From Streptoverticillium olivoreticuli subsp. olivoreticuli (GTDB lineage Bacteria > Actinomycetota > Actinomycetes > Streptomycetales > Streptomycetaceae), in assembly GCF_003391135.1 (NCBI RefSeq), contig NZ_CP031455.1:7157501-7221500 (forward strand): a stretch of 64,000 nt of DNA, read 5' to 3'. Below, piece by piece: positions 16,657-28,600 of this stretch. The position numbers were made by a program, and so were the translations under genes. How positions within the stretch are numbered: the stretch's first letter is position 1; the number at the start of each line of letters is the position of its first letter. Below the pieces are notes generated by a model. It was given only the letters and a program-made list of their open reading frames with translations. It had not been told where the DNA came from and searched no databases.

Positions 16657-19600
16657 GTGGCGAACGAGGAGAAGTACCTCGACTACCTCAAGCGGGCGAC
16701 GACCGATCTGCGCGAAGCGCGTCGGCGGCTGCGCGAGGTGGAGGAGCGGGAGCAGGAGCCCATCGCCATCGTGGCGATGAGCTGCCGCTACCCGGGCGGG
16801 GTGCGCACCCCCGAGGAGCTGTGGGAGCTGGTGGCCCGCGGTGGCGACGCGGTCTCGCCGTACCCCGTCAACCGCGGCTGGGGCGAGGACGTGCTCTTCG
16901 ACCCCGACCCGGAGACCGGGCACGAGGAGTACGTCCGCGAGGGCGGCTTCCTGCACGACGCCGCCGACTTCGACCCGGCGTTCTTCGGCATCTCGCCGCG
17001 CGAGGCCCTCGCCATGGACCCCCAGCAGCGGCTGCTGCTTGAGACCACCTGGGAGGCCTTCGAGCGCGCCGGAATCGACCCGGGCGCGCTGCGCGGCAGC
17101 AAGACCGGCGTCTTCGCCGGCCTCATGTACCACGACTACGCCTCCCGGCTGTACTCGGCGCCCGAGGACGTCGAGGGCTTCCTCGGCAACGGCAGCACCG
17201 GCTCCATCGCCTCCGGCCGGGTGTCCTACACCTTCGGCCTGGAGGGCCCGGCCGTCACCATCGACACCGCCTGCTCCTCCTCGCTGGTGGCGCTGCACCT
17301 GGCGGCGCAGGCGCTGCGCACCGGCGAGTGCACGCTCGCCCTGGCCGGCGGCGTCACCGTCATGTCCACCCCCGGCACCTTCACCGAGTTCAGCCGCCAG
17401 CGCGGCCTGGCCATCGACGGCCGCTGCAAGTCCTTCGCGGCGGCCGCCGACGGCACCGGCTGGGGCGAGGGCGTCGGCATGCTGCTCCTGGAGCGGCTCT
17501 CCGACGCCCGCAAGAACGGTCACCCGGTGCTGGCCCTGGTCCGCGGCTCGGCCGTCAACCAGGACGGCGCCAGCAGCGGCCTGACCGCGCCCAACGGCCC
17601 GTCCCAGCAGCGCGTCATCCGCCAGGCCCTGGCCGGCGCCCGGCTCTCCGCCGCGCAGATCGACGCCGTCGAGGCGCACGGCACGGGCACCACCCTGGGC
17701 GACCCGATCGAGGCCCAGGCGCTGCTCGCGACCTACGGCCGCAACCGCGAGGCCGACCAGCCGCTGTGGCTCGGCTCCGTCAAGTCCAACATCGGTCACA
17801 CCCAGGCCGCCGCCGGTGTCGCCGGCATCATCAAGATGGTCATGGCGATGCGCCACGGCGTGCTGCCCAAGACCCTGCACGTCGACGAGCCCGCCACCGA
17901 CGTCGACTGGACGGCCGGTGCCGTCGAGCTGCTGACCGAGGCCCGCCCGTGGCCCGAGACCGGCGCGCCGCGCCGCGCCGCCGTCTCCTCGTTCGGCATC
18001 AGCGGCACCAACGCCCACACGGTGCTGGAGCAGGCCCCCGAGCCGGAGCCCGCCGACGCGCCGGAGGAGCCGGCCGCCGCGCTGCCGCTGTGGACCCTGT
18101 CGGCCAAGAACCGGGCCGCGCTGCGCGACCAGGCCGCCAACCTGCTGGCCCACCTGGCCGCGCACCCCGAGCAGTCCCTCACCGACCTCGGCCACTCCCT
18201 CGCCACCGGCCGCGCCGCCTTCGACCACCGTGCCGCGGTCGTCGCGGACGAACGCGAGGGCCTCGTCCGGGCCCTGGAGGCGCTGACCCGCGACGAGCCC
18301 GCCACCGGCCTGGTCGACGGGAAGGCCGCCACCGGCAGGTGCGCGTTCCTGTTCACCGGCCAGGGCAGCCAGCGGCTCGGCATGGGCCGTGAACTGTACG
18401 CCGCCTACCCGGTGTTCGTGGCGGCGCTGGACGCGGTCTGCGCCGAGCTGGACCAGCACCTGGACCGTCCGCTGAAGGACGTGCTGTTCGGCGATGACGC
18501 CGAGCTGCTGGACCGGACCGGCTGGACCCAGCCCGCGTTGTTCGCGGTCGAGGTGGCGCTGTTCCGTCTCGTCGAAGGCTGGGGGCTGAAGCCCGACTTC
18601 CTGTCCGGTCATTCGATCGGTGAGCTGGCTGCCGCGCATGTGGCGGGTGTGTTGTCGCTGGCGGACGCGGCGAAGCTGGTTGCCGCGCGTGGTCGCCTGA
18701 TGCAGGAACTCCCTGCCGGTGGGGCGATGATCGCGGTGCAGGCGTCGGAGGAGGAGGTTCTTCCGCTGCTGACCGAGCGGGTGAGCATCGCCGCCGTCAA
18801 CGGTCCGCAGTCGGTGGTCGTCGCGGGTGACGAGGACGCGGCGCTCGCGATTGCTGCTGTCTTTGAGGAGCAGGGTCGTAAGACCAAGCGGCTCACCGTC
18901 AGCCACGCGTTCCACTCGCCGCACATGGACGGCATGCTCGTCGACTTCCGGCGCGTCGCCGCCGGCCTGACCTACGCGGCCCCGCAGATCCCGATCGTCT
19001 CCAACCTGACCGGCGCCCTGGTCTCCACCGAGGAGATCACCGACCCGGAGTTCTGGGTCCGCCACGTCCGCGAGGCGGTCCGCTTCCTCGACGGCGTACG
19101 GACGTTGGAGGCCCAGAACGTCACCACCTTCGTGGAGCTCGGCCCCGACGGTGTGCTCACCGCCATGGCACAGGACTGCCTGTCCCGCGATGACGCCACC
19201 CTTGTGTCGGCGCTGCGCGTCGGCCGCCCGGAGCTGCGCAGCCTGGCCACCGCCCTGGCGGGCGCCCACGTCCACGGCGTCTCCCCGGACTGGCACGCGG
19301 TCTTCGCCGGCACCGGCACCGCCCGCGTCGACCTTCCGCTGTACGCCTTCCAGCGCGAGACCTACTGGCTGGACACCGGCTACCTCACCGGCGACATGGC
19401 TTCCGCAGGCCTCGGCGCGGCGGACCACCCGCTGCTCGGCGCGGCCGTCTCCCTCGCCGACACCGACGGCTTCCTCTACACCGGACGCCTCGCCCTCGAC
19501 ACCCATCCGTGGCTGGCCGATCACGCGGTGGCGGGTTCGGTGCTGCTGCCGGGTACGGCTTTCGTGGAGCTGGCGATCCGGGCCGGTGACCAGGTCGGTT

Positions 19601-22600
19601 GTGACCTGTTGGAGGAGTTGACGCTGGAGGCGCCGTTGGTGCTTCCGGAGAGCAGTGGGGTGCAGCTTCAGCTGTCCGTGGGTGCGCCGGACGCTTCCGG
19701 CCGCCGCTCGCTGGCGGTGTACTCCCGCGACGAGGACGCGGCCGCTGACGAGCCGTGGCTGCGACACGCTTCGGGCGTGCTGGCCATGGCCGTTGTGGCG
19801 CCCTCGCACGACCTGTCCGTATGGCCGCCGACGGGGGCGGTCCCGCTGCCCGTTGAGGGCCTGTACGAGGGTCTGGCCGAGGCCGGGCTCGTATATGGCC
19901 CCGTGTTCCAGGGCCTGAGGTCGGCTTGGCGGCTGGGCGACGAGGTGTTCGCGGAGCTGGAGCTGCCCGAGGAGGCGGCGGCGGACGCGGGTCTGTTCGG
20001 GCTGCATCCGGCGTTGTTGGACTCGGCACTGCACGCGGTGGGCCTCGGCGGCCTGACCAGCGGTGAGGGCGGGGCACGGCTGCCGTTCGCGTGGTCTGGT
20101 GTCTCGCTGCACGCTGTGGGCGCCTCCGTGCTGCGCGTGCGACTGGCCTCCGCGGGCGCGGAGGGTGTGTCGCTGGCGGTCGCCGACGGCGCGGGTCGTG
20201 CCGTACTGACGGTGGACTCGCTGGTGCTCCGCCCCGTGTCGGTCGAGCAGATCGACGGCGCGGCGCGCGGCACACGACAGGACTCGCTCTTCCGGCTCGA
20301 CTGGGCCGAGGTGTCCGCCACCGCCCCCGCGGGCGGCCGTTGGGCGCTGCTGGGCCCCGACGCGCTGAACCTGGCGGCGACCGCCGGTGAGCGCCTCGAC
20401 GCCTACGCCGACCTGGCCGCGCTGACCGAGGCGATCGCCGCGGGCACGCCCGCACCGGACGAGGTGCTGGTCGCCTTCGCACCCGGCACCGAAGCCGACC
20501 CCGCGGCGGTGCACGCCGCCACGCGACGGGCGCTCGCCCTCGTCCAGGCGTACCTGGCCGACGAGCACCTCGCGGACTCCCGGCTGGTGGTGCTGACCTC
20601 CGGCGCGGTGGCCGCCGACGCGGCCGAGTCCGAGTCCGCGTCCGACCTGACGAACTCCGCCGTCTGGGGCCTGGTGCGCTCCGCCGAGTCGGAGAACCCC
20701 GGTCGCTTCGTCCTGATCGACCTCGACGGCGATGACGCGACGCGTGCCCTCCCCGCCGCACTCGGCTCCGGCGAGCCGCAACTCGCGGTGCGCGAAGGCA
20801 CACTGCGCGCACCCTGCCTGGCCCGCGCGACGGTGCTGACGGCCGACGCGGACGCCGAACGCTTCGACGCCGACGGCACGGTGCTGGTCACCGGCGCGAG
20901 TGGCACGCTGGGCGCCCTGTTCGCCCGCCACCTGGTGGCCGAGCGTGGCGTGCGGCACCTGCTGCTGGTGAGCCGTCGCGGTGGAGCCGCTCCGGGTGCG
21001 GAGGAGCTCGCGGCCGAACTCGGCGCTCTGGGTGCCGAGGTGACGTGGGCGGCGTGTGATGTGGCCGACCGGGATGCTCTCGCCGATGTCATCGGCGCGA
21101 TCCCGGCCGAGCACCCGCTGACCGGTGTGGTGCACACGGCCGGTGTGCTGGACGACGGTGTGATCGGCTCGCTCACCGGCGAGCGGCTCGACGCGGTGCT
21201 GCGCCCCAAGGTGGACGCCGCGTGGAACCTGCACGAGCTGACCCGCGATCTCGACCTGTCCGCGTTCGTACTGTTCTCCTCCGCCGCCGGTGTGTTCGGT
21301 GGCGCGGGTCAGGCCAACTACGCGGCCGCCAACGCCTTCCTGGACGCGCTGGCGGCGCACCGCCGCGCCGCCGGCCTGCCCGCGAGCTCGCTCGCCTGGG
21401 GCCTGTGGGCCGCCGAAGCCGGCGGCATGGCCGGGGAACTGGACGAGGCCGACGTCTCCCGGATGAACAGGGCCGGCGTCGCCGCCCTGTCCTCGGCCGA
21501 AGGACGGGAGCTCTTCGACGCCTCCGCCCGTTCGGGAGAAGCGCTGCTGGTGCCGGTGCGGCTGGACCTCGCGGCCGTACGCGCCCAGGCCGCTTCCTCG
21601 GGCGCCGTCGCCCCGCTGCTGCGCGGCCTGGTGCGGGTGCAGACCCGCCGCACGGCGCAGGGCGCGGCCCCCTCGGGCGCGCTGGCGCAGCGGCTGGCCG
21701 GGCTGGGCGAGACCGAGCGCTTCGACGTACTGCTTGAGCTGGTCCGCACCCAGGTCGCCGCCGTGCTGGGCCACGGCTCCGGCGACGCGGTGGACCCCGA
21801 GAGCGCCTTCCGCGACCTGGGCTTCGACTCGCTGACCGCCGTCGAGCTGCGCAACCGCATGAACGCCGTCACCGGCATGCGGCTGCCCGCCACCCTGGTC
21901 TTCGACTACCCGACCTCCGAGGTGCTCGCCCGCCACCTGCGCGACGAGCTGACCGGCTCCGCCGACCGGGCGGGCGCCGTGACACGGACCGCCGCGGCCG
22001 ACGACGAGCCGATCGCCATCGTCGCCATGAGCTGCCGCTACCCCGGTGACGTCCGTACGCCCGAGGAGCTGTGGCAGCTCCTCGTCACCGGCCAGGACGC
22101 CATCTCCGGGTTCCCGGCCGACCGCGGCTGGGAACTGGACGCCCTCTACCACCCCGACCCGGAGCACCCGGGCACCAGCTACACCCGTGAGGGCGGCTTC
22201 CTGCACGACGCCGCCGACTTCGACCCCACCTTCTTCGGCATATCGCCGCGCGAAGCGCTTGCCACCGACCCGCAGCAGCGGCTGCTGCTGGAGACGTCCT
22301 GGGAGGCGTTCGAGCGCGCGGGCATCGACCCGGTGACGCTGCGCGGCAGCCGCACCGGCGTCTTCGCCGGTGTCATGTACCACGACTACGCCACACTGGT
22401 GGAGCAGGCCCCGGACGGCGGCGGCGAAGGCGCCCTCGGCTCCGGCAGCACCGGCTCCATCGCCTCCGGACGGGTGGCCTACACCTTCGGCCTGGAAGGC
22501 CCCGCCGTCACCATCGACACGGCGTGCTCCTCGTCGCTGGTGGCGCTGCACTGGGCCATCCAGGCGCTGCGCACCGGTGAATGCGAACTCGCCCTCGCCG

Positions 22601-25600
22601 GCGGCGTGACCGTGATGGCCACCCCCGGCACCTTCGTGGGCTTCAGCCGCCAGGGCGGCCTGTCCGCCGACGGCCGCTGCCGCGCCTTCTCCGCCGACGC
22701 CGACGGTACGGGCTGGGGCGAGGGCGTGGGCATGCTGCTCGTGGAGCGGCTGTCCGACGCGCGGAAGAACGGTCACCCGGTCCTCGCCATCGTGCGTGGC
22801 AGCGCGATCAACCAGGACGGTGCGAGCAATGGTCTGACAGCGCCGAATGGTCCGTCGCAGCAGCGTGTCATCCGGCAGGCTCTGGCCAGCGCGGGTCTGT
22901 CGGCCGCCGAGGTCGACGTGGTCGAGGCGCACGGTACGGGTACGACGCTGGGTGACCCGATCGAGGCGCAGGCGCTGCTGGCCACTTACGGCCAGGAGCG
23001 GGACGGGGACCGGCCGTTGTGGCTGGGCTCCATCAAGTCCAACCTGGGCCACACCCAGGCCGCCGCCGGTGTCGCCGGCGTCATCAAGATGGTGCTGGCC
23101 ATGCAGCACGGAGTGCTGCCGCAGACCCTGCACGCGGACCAGGCCTCCCCGCACGTCGACTGGACGGCGGGCGCGGTCTCGCTGCTGACCGAATCGGTGG
23201 AGTGGCCCGAGACCGGCCGCCCGCGCCGCGCGGGCGTCTCTTCGTTCGGCATCAGCGGCACCAACGCGCACACGATCATCGAGCAGGCCCCGGCCACGCC
23301 CGTCGACGCCGCTCCGGCGGCATCCGACGGGACCCCGGCCACCGGCGCCGGCGTGATCCCCTGGACCCTCTCCGGCCGCAGCGCGGACGCGCTGCGCGCC
23401 CAGGCCGAGCGCCTCCTCGCCCACGTCACCGGCAGCGCCGAGCTCAGCCTCCACGGCCTCGGGCACTCCCTCGCCACCGGCCGGACCGCCTTCGACCACC
23501 GCGCCGTCGTCTTCGCCGAGGACCGCGCCGGGCTGCTCTCCGGTCTCGAAGCCCTCACCGAGGGCCGCAACGCGGCCCCGGGCCTGGTGACGGGCTCGGT
23601 GGCGAGCGGAAAGACTGCGTTCCTGTTCACGGGTCAGGGCAGTCAGCGGCTGGGTATGGGCCGTGAACTGTACGACTCTTTCCCGGTGTTCGCGGACGTG
23701 CTGGACGAGGTGTGCGCGCATCTGGACGGGCATCTTGAGCGTCCGTTGAAGGACGTGGTGTTCGGTGAGGACGCCGCGGCGCTGGATCGGACAGGTTTCA
23801 CTCAGCCCGCGTTGTTCGCGGTTGAGGTGGCGTTGTTCCGTCTGGTCGAGTCGTGGGGTGTGAAGGCGGACTTCCTCTCCGGTCATTCGATCGGTGAGCT
23901 GGCTGCCGCGCATGTGGCGGGTGTGCTGTCGTTGGCGGACGCGGCGAAGCTGGTGGCGGCTCGTGGTCGTCTGATGCAGGAACTGCCCGCCGGTGGCGCG
24001 ATGATCGCGGTGCAGGCGTCGGAGGACGAGGTTCTTCCGCTGCTGACGGAGGGCGTCAGCATTGCCGCCCTCAATGGCCCGCAGTCGGTTGTGATCGCGG
24101 GCGACGAGGACGCGGCGCTCGCGATCGCTGCAAGCTTTGAGGCGCAGGGTCGTAAGACCAAGCGCCTCACGGTCTCGCACGCGTTCCACTCGCCGCGCAT
24201 GGACGCGATGCTGGACGACTTCCGCGCCGTCGCCGAGGGCCTGTCGTACGAGTCCCCGCGCATCCCGATCGTCTCCAACCTCACCGGTGCGGTGGTCTCC
24301 GCCGAGGAGATCACCAGCCCGGAGTTCTGGGTCCGTCACGTCCGTGAGGCGGTCCGCTTCCTCGATGGCGTCCGCGCTCTTGAGGCGCAGAACGTCACCA
24401 CCTTCATCGAGCTCGGCCCTGACGGTGTGCTGACTGCCATGGGGCAGGAGTGTGCCCAGGGTGAGAACGTCGCGTTCGTCTCCGCGCTGCGCAAGGACCG
24501 TGGCGAGGCCGGGTCGTTGGTGGCGGCCGTGGCCCGGGCGCACGTCCGTGGTGTGAAGGTGGACTGGGCGGCGTTCTTCGCGGGGACGGGTGTCGCGCGG
24601 GTCGACCTGCCGACGTACGCCTTCCAGCGCCAGCGCTACTGGCCGGAGCTCCCGACGTCCCGTGCCGGTGGCACGGCCGGCCTCGGTCTGGCGACGGTCG
24701 AGCACCCGCTGGTGGGTGCCGCGGTGCAGCTGGCCGGTGGTGAAGAGCTGCTGCTGACCGGCCGGATCGGTCTGGACACGCACGCATGGCTGGCCGATCA
24801 CGCGGTGGCGGGTTCGGTGCTGCTGCCGGGTACGGCTTTCGTGGAGCTGGCGATCCGGGCCGGTGACCAGGTCGGTTGTGACCTGTTGGAGGAGTTGACT
24901 CTGGAGGCGCCGCTGGTGCTTCCGGAGAGCAGCGGGGTGCAGCTTCAGCTGTCCGTGGGTGCGCCGGACGCTTCCGGTCGCCGCTCGCTGGCGGTCTACT
25001 CCCGCGACGAGCAGGCCGAGGCGGGCGAGCCGTGGCTGAGGCACGCTTCCGGTGTCCTGGCCTCGGACGCGGCGACGCCGTCGTACGACCTGTCGGCGTG
25101 GCCCCCGGCGGGCGCGGCTCAGCTTTCGGTGGAGGGCCTGTACGAGGGTCTGGCCGAGGTCGGGCTTGTCTACGGTCCGGTGTTCCAGGGTCTGAGGTCG
25201 GCCTGGCGGCTGGGCGATGAGGTGTTCGCGGAGCTGGAGCTGCCCGAGGAGGCGGCGGATGCTGGTCTGTTCGGGCTGCATCCGGCGTTGTTGGACTCGG
25301 CACTGCACGCTGTGGGCCTCGGTGGTCTGATCGACGGTGAGGACGGGGCACGGCTGCCGTTCGCGTGGTCGGGTGTCTCGCTGCATGCTGTGGGCGCCTC
25401 GGTGCTGCGGGTGCGGCTGGCCTCCGTAGGCGCGGAGGGTGTGTCGCTGGCGGTCGCCGACGGCGCGGGTCGTGCCGTACTGACGGTGGACTCGCTGGTG
25501 CTCCGCCCCGCATCGGTCGAGGAGATCAGCGGCGCGGCGCGTGGCGCACGCCAGGACTCGCTCTTCCGGCTGGACTGGGTGGAGGTCCTCGCGACTGTCT

Positions 25601-28600
25601 CCTCCGCCCCCGTACCGCAGAGCCGTTGGGCGGCCCTGGGCTCCGCCGAGCTGCTGCGCCGCGTGGTCGGTGACCAGGTCGCGGCCTACGCGGATCTGGC
25701 CGGGCTGACGGCGGCCGTGGAGCCCGGCGAGGCCCCGGAGTTCGTCTTCGTGGCACCGTCCGCCGCTGTCGGCGAGGGGGCCGCGGCCGCCACGCACACC
25801 GCGACGGCCGACATGCTCGCCCTGGTGCAGGAGTGGCTGGCCGACGAGCGCTTCGCCGACTCCCGCCTGGTGGTGCTCACTTCGGGTGCGGTGGCCGCCG
25901 GTCCGGGCGAGCCGGTGACGGATCTGCCGGGTGCGGCGGTCCGGGGTCTGGTGCGCTCCGCCGAGTCGGAGAACCCCGGTCGCTTCGTCCTCGTCGACAT
26001 CGACGACCTTGACGACTCGGTCCGTGTCCTGCCCACTGCGCTGACCTCCGGTGAGTCGCAGCTCGCACTCCGTGCGGGCGCGGTGCGCATGCCCCGGCTG
26101 GCCCGGTCCGTCGCCGCCGCCGAGCCGGTGCGGGAGTTCGTGGCCGACGGCACGGTGTTGGTGACGGGTGCGAGTGGTTCGCTGGGTGGTCTGGTGGCCC
26201 GGCATCTGGTGGCGGAGCGCGGTGTGCGTCATCTGCTGCTGGTGAGCCGTCGTGGTGGGGCCGCTCCGGGTGCGGAGGAGCTCGCGGTCGAACTCGGCGC
26301 TCTGGGTGCCGAGGTGACGTGGGCGGCCTGTGATGTGGCCGACCGCGAGGCGTTGGCCGATGTCATCGGGACGATCCCGGCCGAGCACCCGCTGACCGGC
26401 GTGGTGCACACGGCCGGCGTGCTGGACGACGGCACGATCGGTTCGCTGACCGCGGAGCGGCTGGCGGGTGTGCTGCGTCCGAAGGTGGACGCGGCGTGGA
26501 ACCTGCACGAGCTGACCCAGGACCTGGATCTCTCTGCTTTTGTGCTGTTCTCTTCGGCGGCCGGTGTGTTCGGCAATGCCGGGCAGGGCAACTACGCCGC
26601 CGCGAACGCCTTCCTTGATGCTCTCGCCCAGCACCGCAGGGCTGCCGGTCTGGCTGGTAGTTCGCTGGCGTGGGGTCTGTGGGCGGACGAGGCCGGCATG
26701 GCGGGTGAGCTGGCCGAGGCCGGTGTGTCCCGTATGAGCCGTGGTGGTGTGGATGCGCTGACGGCCGCCGAGGGCCTGGAGCTCTTCGACGCGCCCGGTC
26801 GCGACGCCGAGCCCTTGCTGATCCCGATGCGGCTCGACCTGGCCGCGCTACGCGCCCAGGCGGCCAACGGGGCGCTGCCCGTTCTGCTCAGCGGACTCGT
26901 CCGGGTGCCCGCGCGGCGCGCCGCCGAGGGCGCGATGGCGTCCGGCGCCCTCGCACGGCGACTGATCGGGCTGGGGGAGGCCGAGCAGCGCGGCATGCTG
27001 CTGGAGCTGGTGCGTACGCAGGTCGCCACCGTGCTCGGATACGCGGGCGCGGTGTCGGTCGAGGCCGAGCGTTCCTTCCGTGAGTTGGGCTTTGATTCGC
27101 TGACGGCGGTGGAGCTGCGGAATCTGTTGGGTGGGGTGACGGAGCTGCGTTTGCCGGCGACGTTGGTCTTCGATTACCCGACGCCGGTTGTGCTTGCTGA
27201 GTTCTTGCGTGCCGAGCTGGTGGGTGCGGTGGCGGATGTCGCCGGTCCGGTGGTTGTGGCGGCTGTTGATGATGAGCCGATTGCGATCGTGGGTCTGGGT
27301 TGTCGTTATCCGGGTGGTGTGGAGTCGCCGGAGGATCTGTGGCGGCTGGTGATGGAGGGCCGGGACGCGATCTCGGAGTTCCCGGCCGACCGTGGCTGGG
27401 ACCTGAATGCCCTCTACCACGCGGACCCCGACCACGCGGGTACGAGCTATGCCCGTGAGGGCGGTTTCGTCACCGAGGCTGGTTACTTCGATCCTGGTTT
27501 CTTCGGGATTTCGCCGCGTGAGGCCCTCGCCATGGACCCGCAGCAGCGGTTGCTGCTGGAGACGTCGTGGGAGGCGTTCGAGCGTGCGGGCATCGACCCG
27601 GGTGTGCTGCGCGGCAGCCGTACCGGTGTCTTCGCCGGCGTCATGTACCACGACTACGCCTCTCTGCTGGAGCGGGTGCCCGAGGGCGTCGAAGGCTTCC
27701 TCGGTACTGGTAACGCGGCGAGTGTGATCTCGGGTCGGCTGGCGTACACCTTCGGGCTGGAAGGCCCGGCGGTGACGGTCGACACGGCGTGTTCGTCGTC
27801 ACTGGTCGCCCTGCACCTGGCTGTTCAGGCGTTGCGCAATGGTGAGTGTGAGCTGGCGCTTGCCGGTGGTGTGACGGTGATGGCGACTCCGGCGGCGTTC
27901 GTGGAGTTCAGCCGCCAGCGCGGCTTGGCGGCCGATGGCCGGTGCAAGGCGTTCTCCGCCGACGCGGACGGCACCGGCTGGTCCGAGGGCGCGGGCATGC
28001 TGCTCGTCGAGCGGCTCTCCGACGCCCGTAAGAACGGTCACCAGGTGCTGGCGATCGTGCGTGGTAGCGCGATCAACCAGGACGGTGCGAGCAATGGCCT
28101 GACGGCTCCGAACGGTCCGTCGCAGCAGCGGGTGATCCGGCAGGCATTGGCCAACGCGGGCATCTCGGCTGCCGAGGTCGACGCGGTCGAGGCGCACGGC
28201 ACCGGCACCACGCTGGGTGACCCGATCGAGGCGCAGGCGCTGCTGGCCACGTACGGCCAGGAGCGGGACGGGGACCGGCCGTTGTGGCTGGGTTCCTTCA
28301 AGTCGAACGTGGGTCACACCCAGGCCGCCGCGGGTGTCGGTGGTGTCATCAAGATGGTCATGGCGATGCGCCACGGTGTGCTGCCGAAGACGCTGCATGT
28401 CGATGAGCCGTCGCCGCACATCGACTGGTCGGCGGGTGAGGTCGAGCTGCTGGCCGACGCGGTGGAGTGGCCGGAGACCGGCCGTCCGCGCCGGGCCGCG
28501 GTGTCGTCCTTCGGCTTCAGCGGCACCAACGCGCACACCATCATCGAGCAGGCCCCGGTGGACGAGTCGGTCCCGGCCGGGTCCGAGGCCGCTCCGGTGG

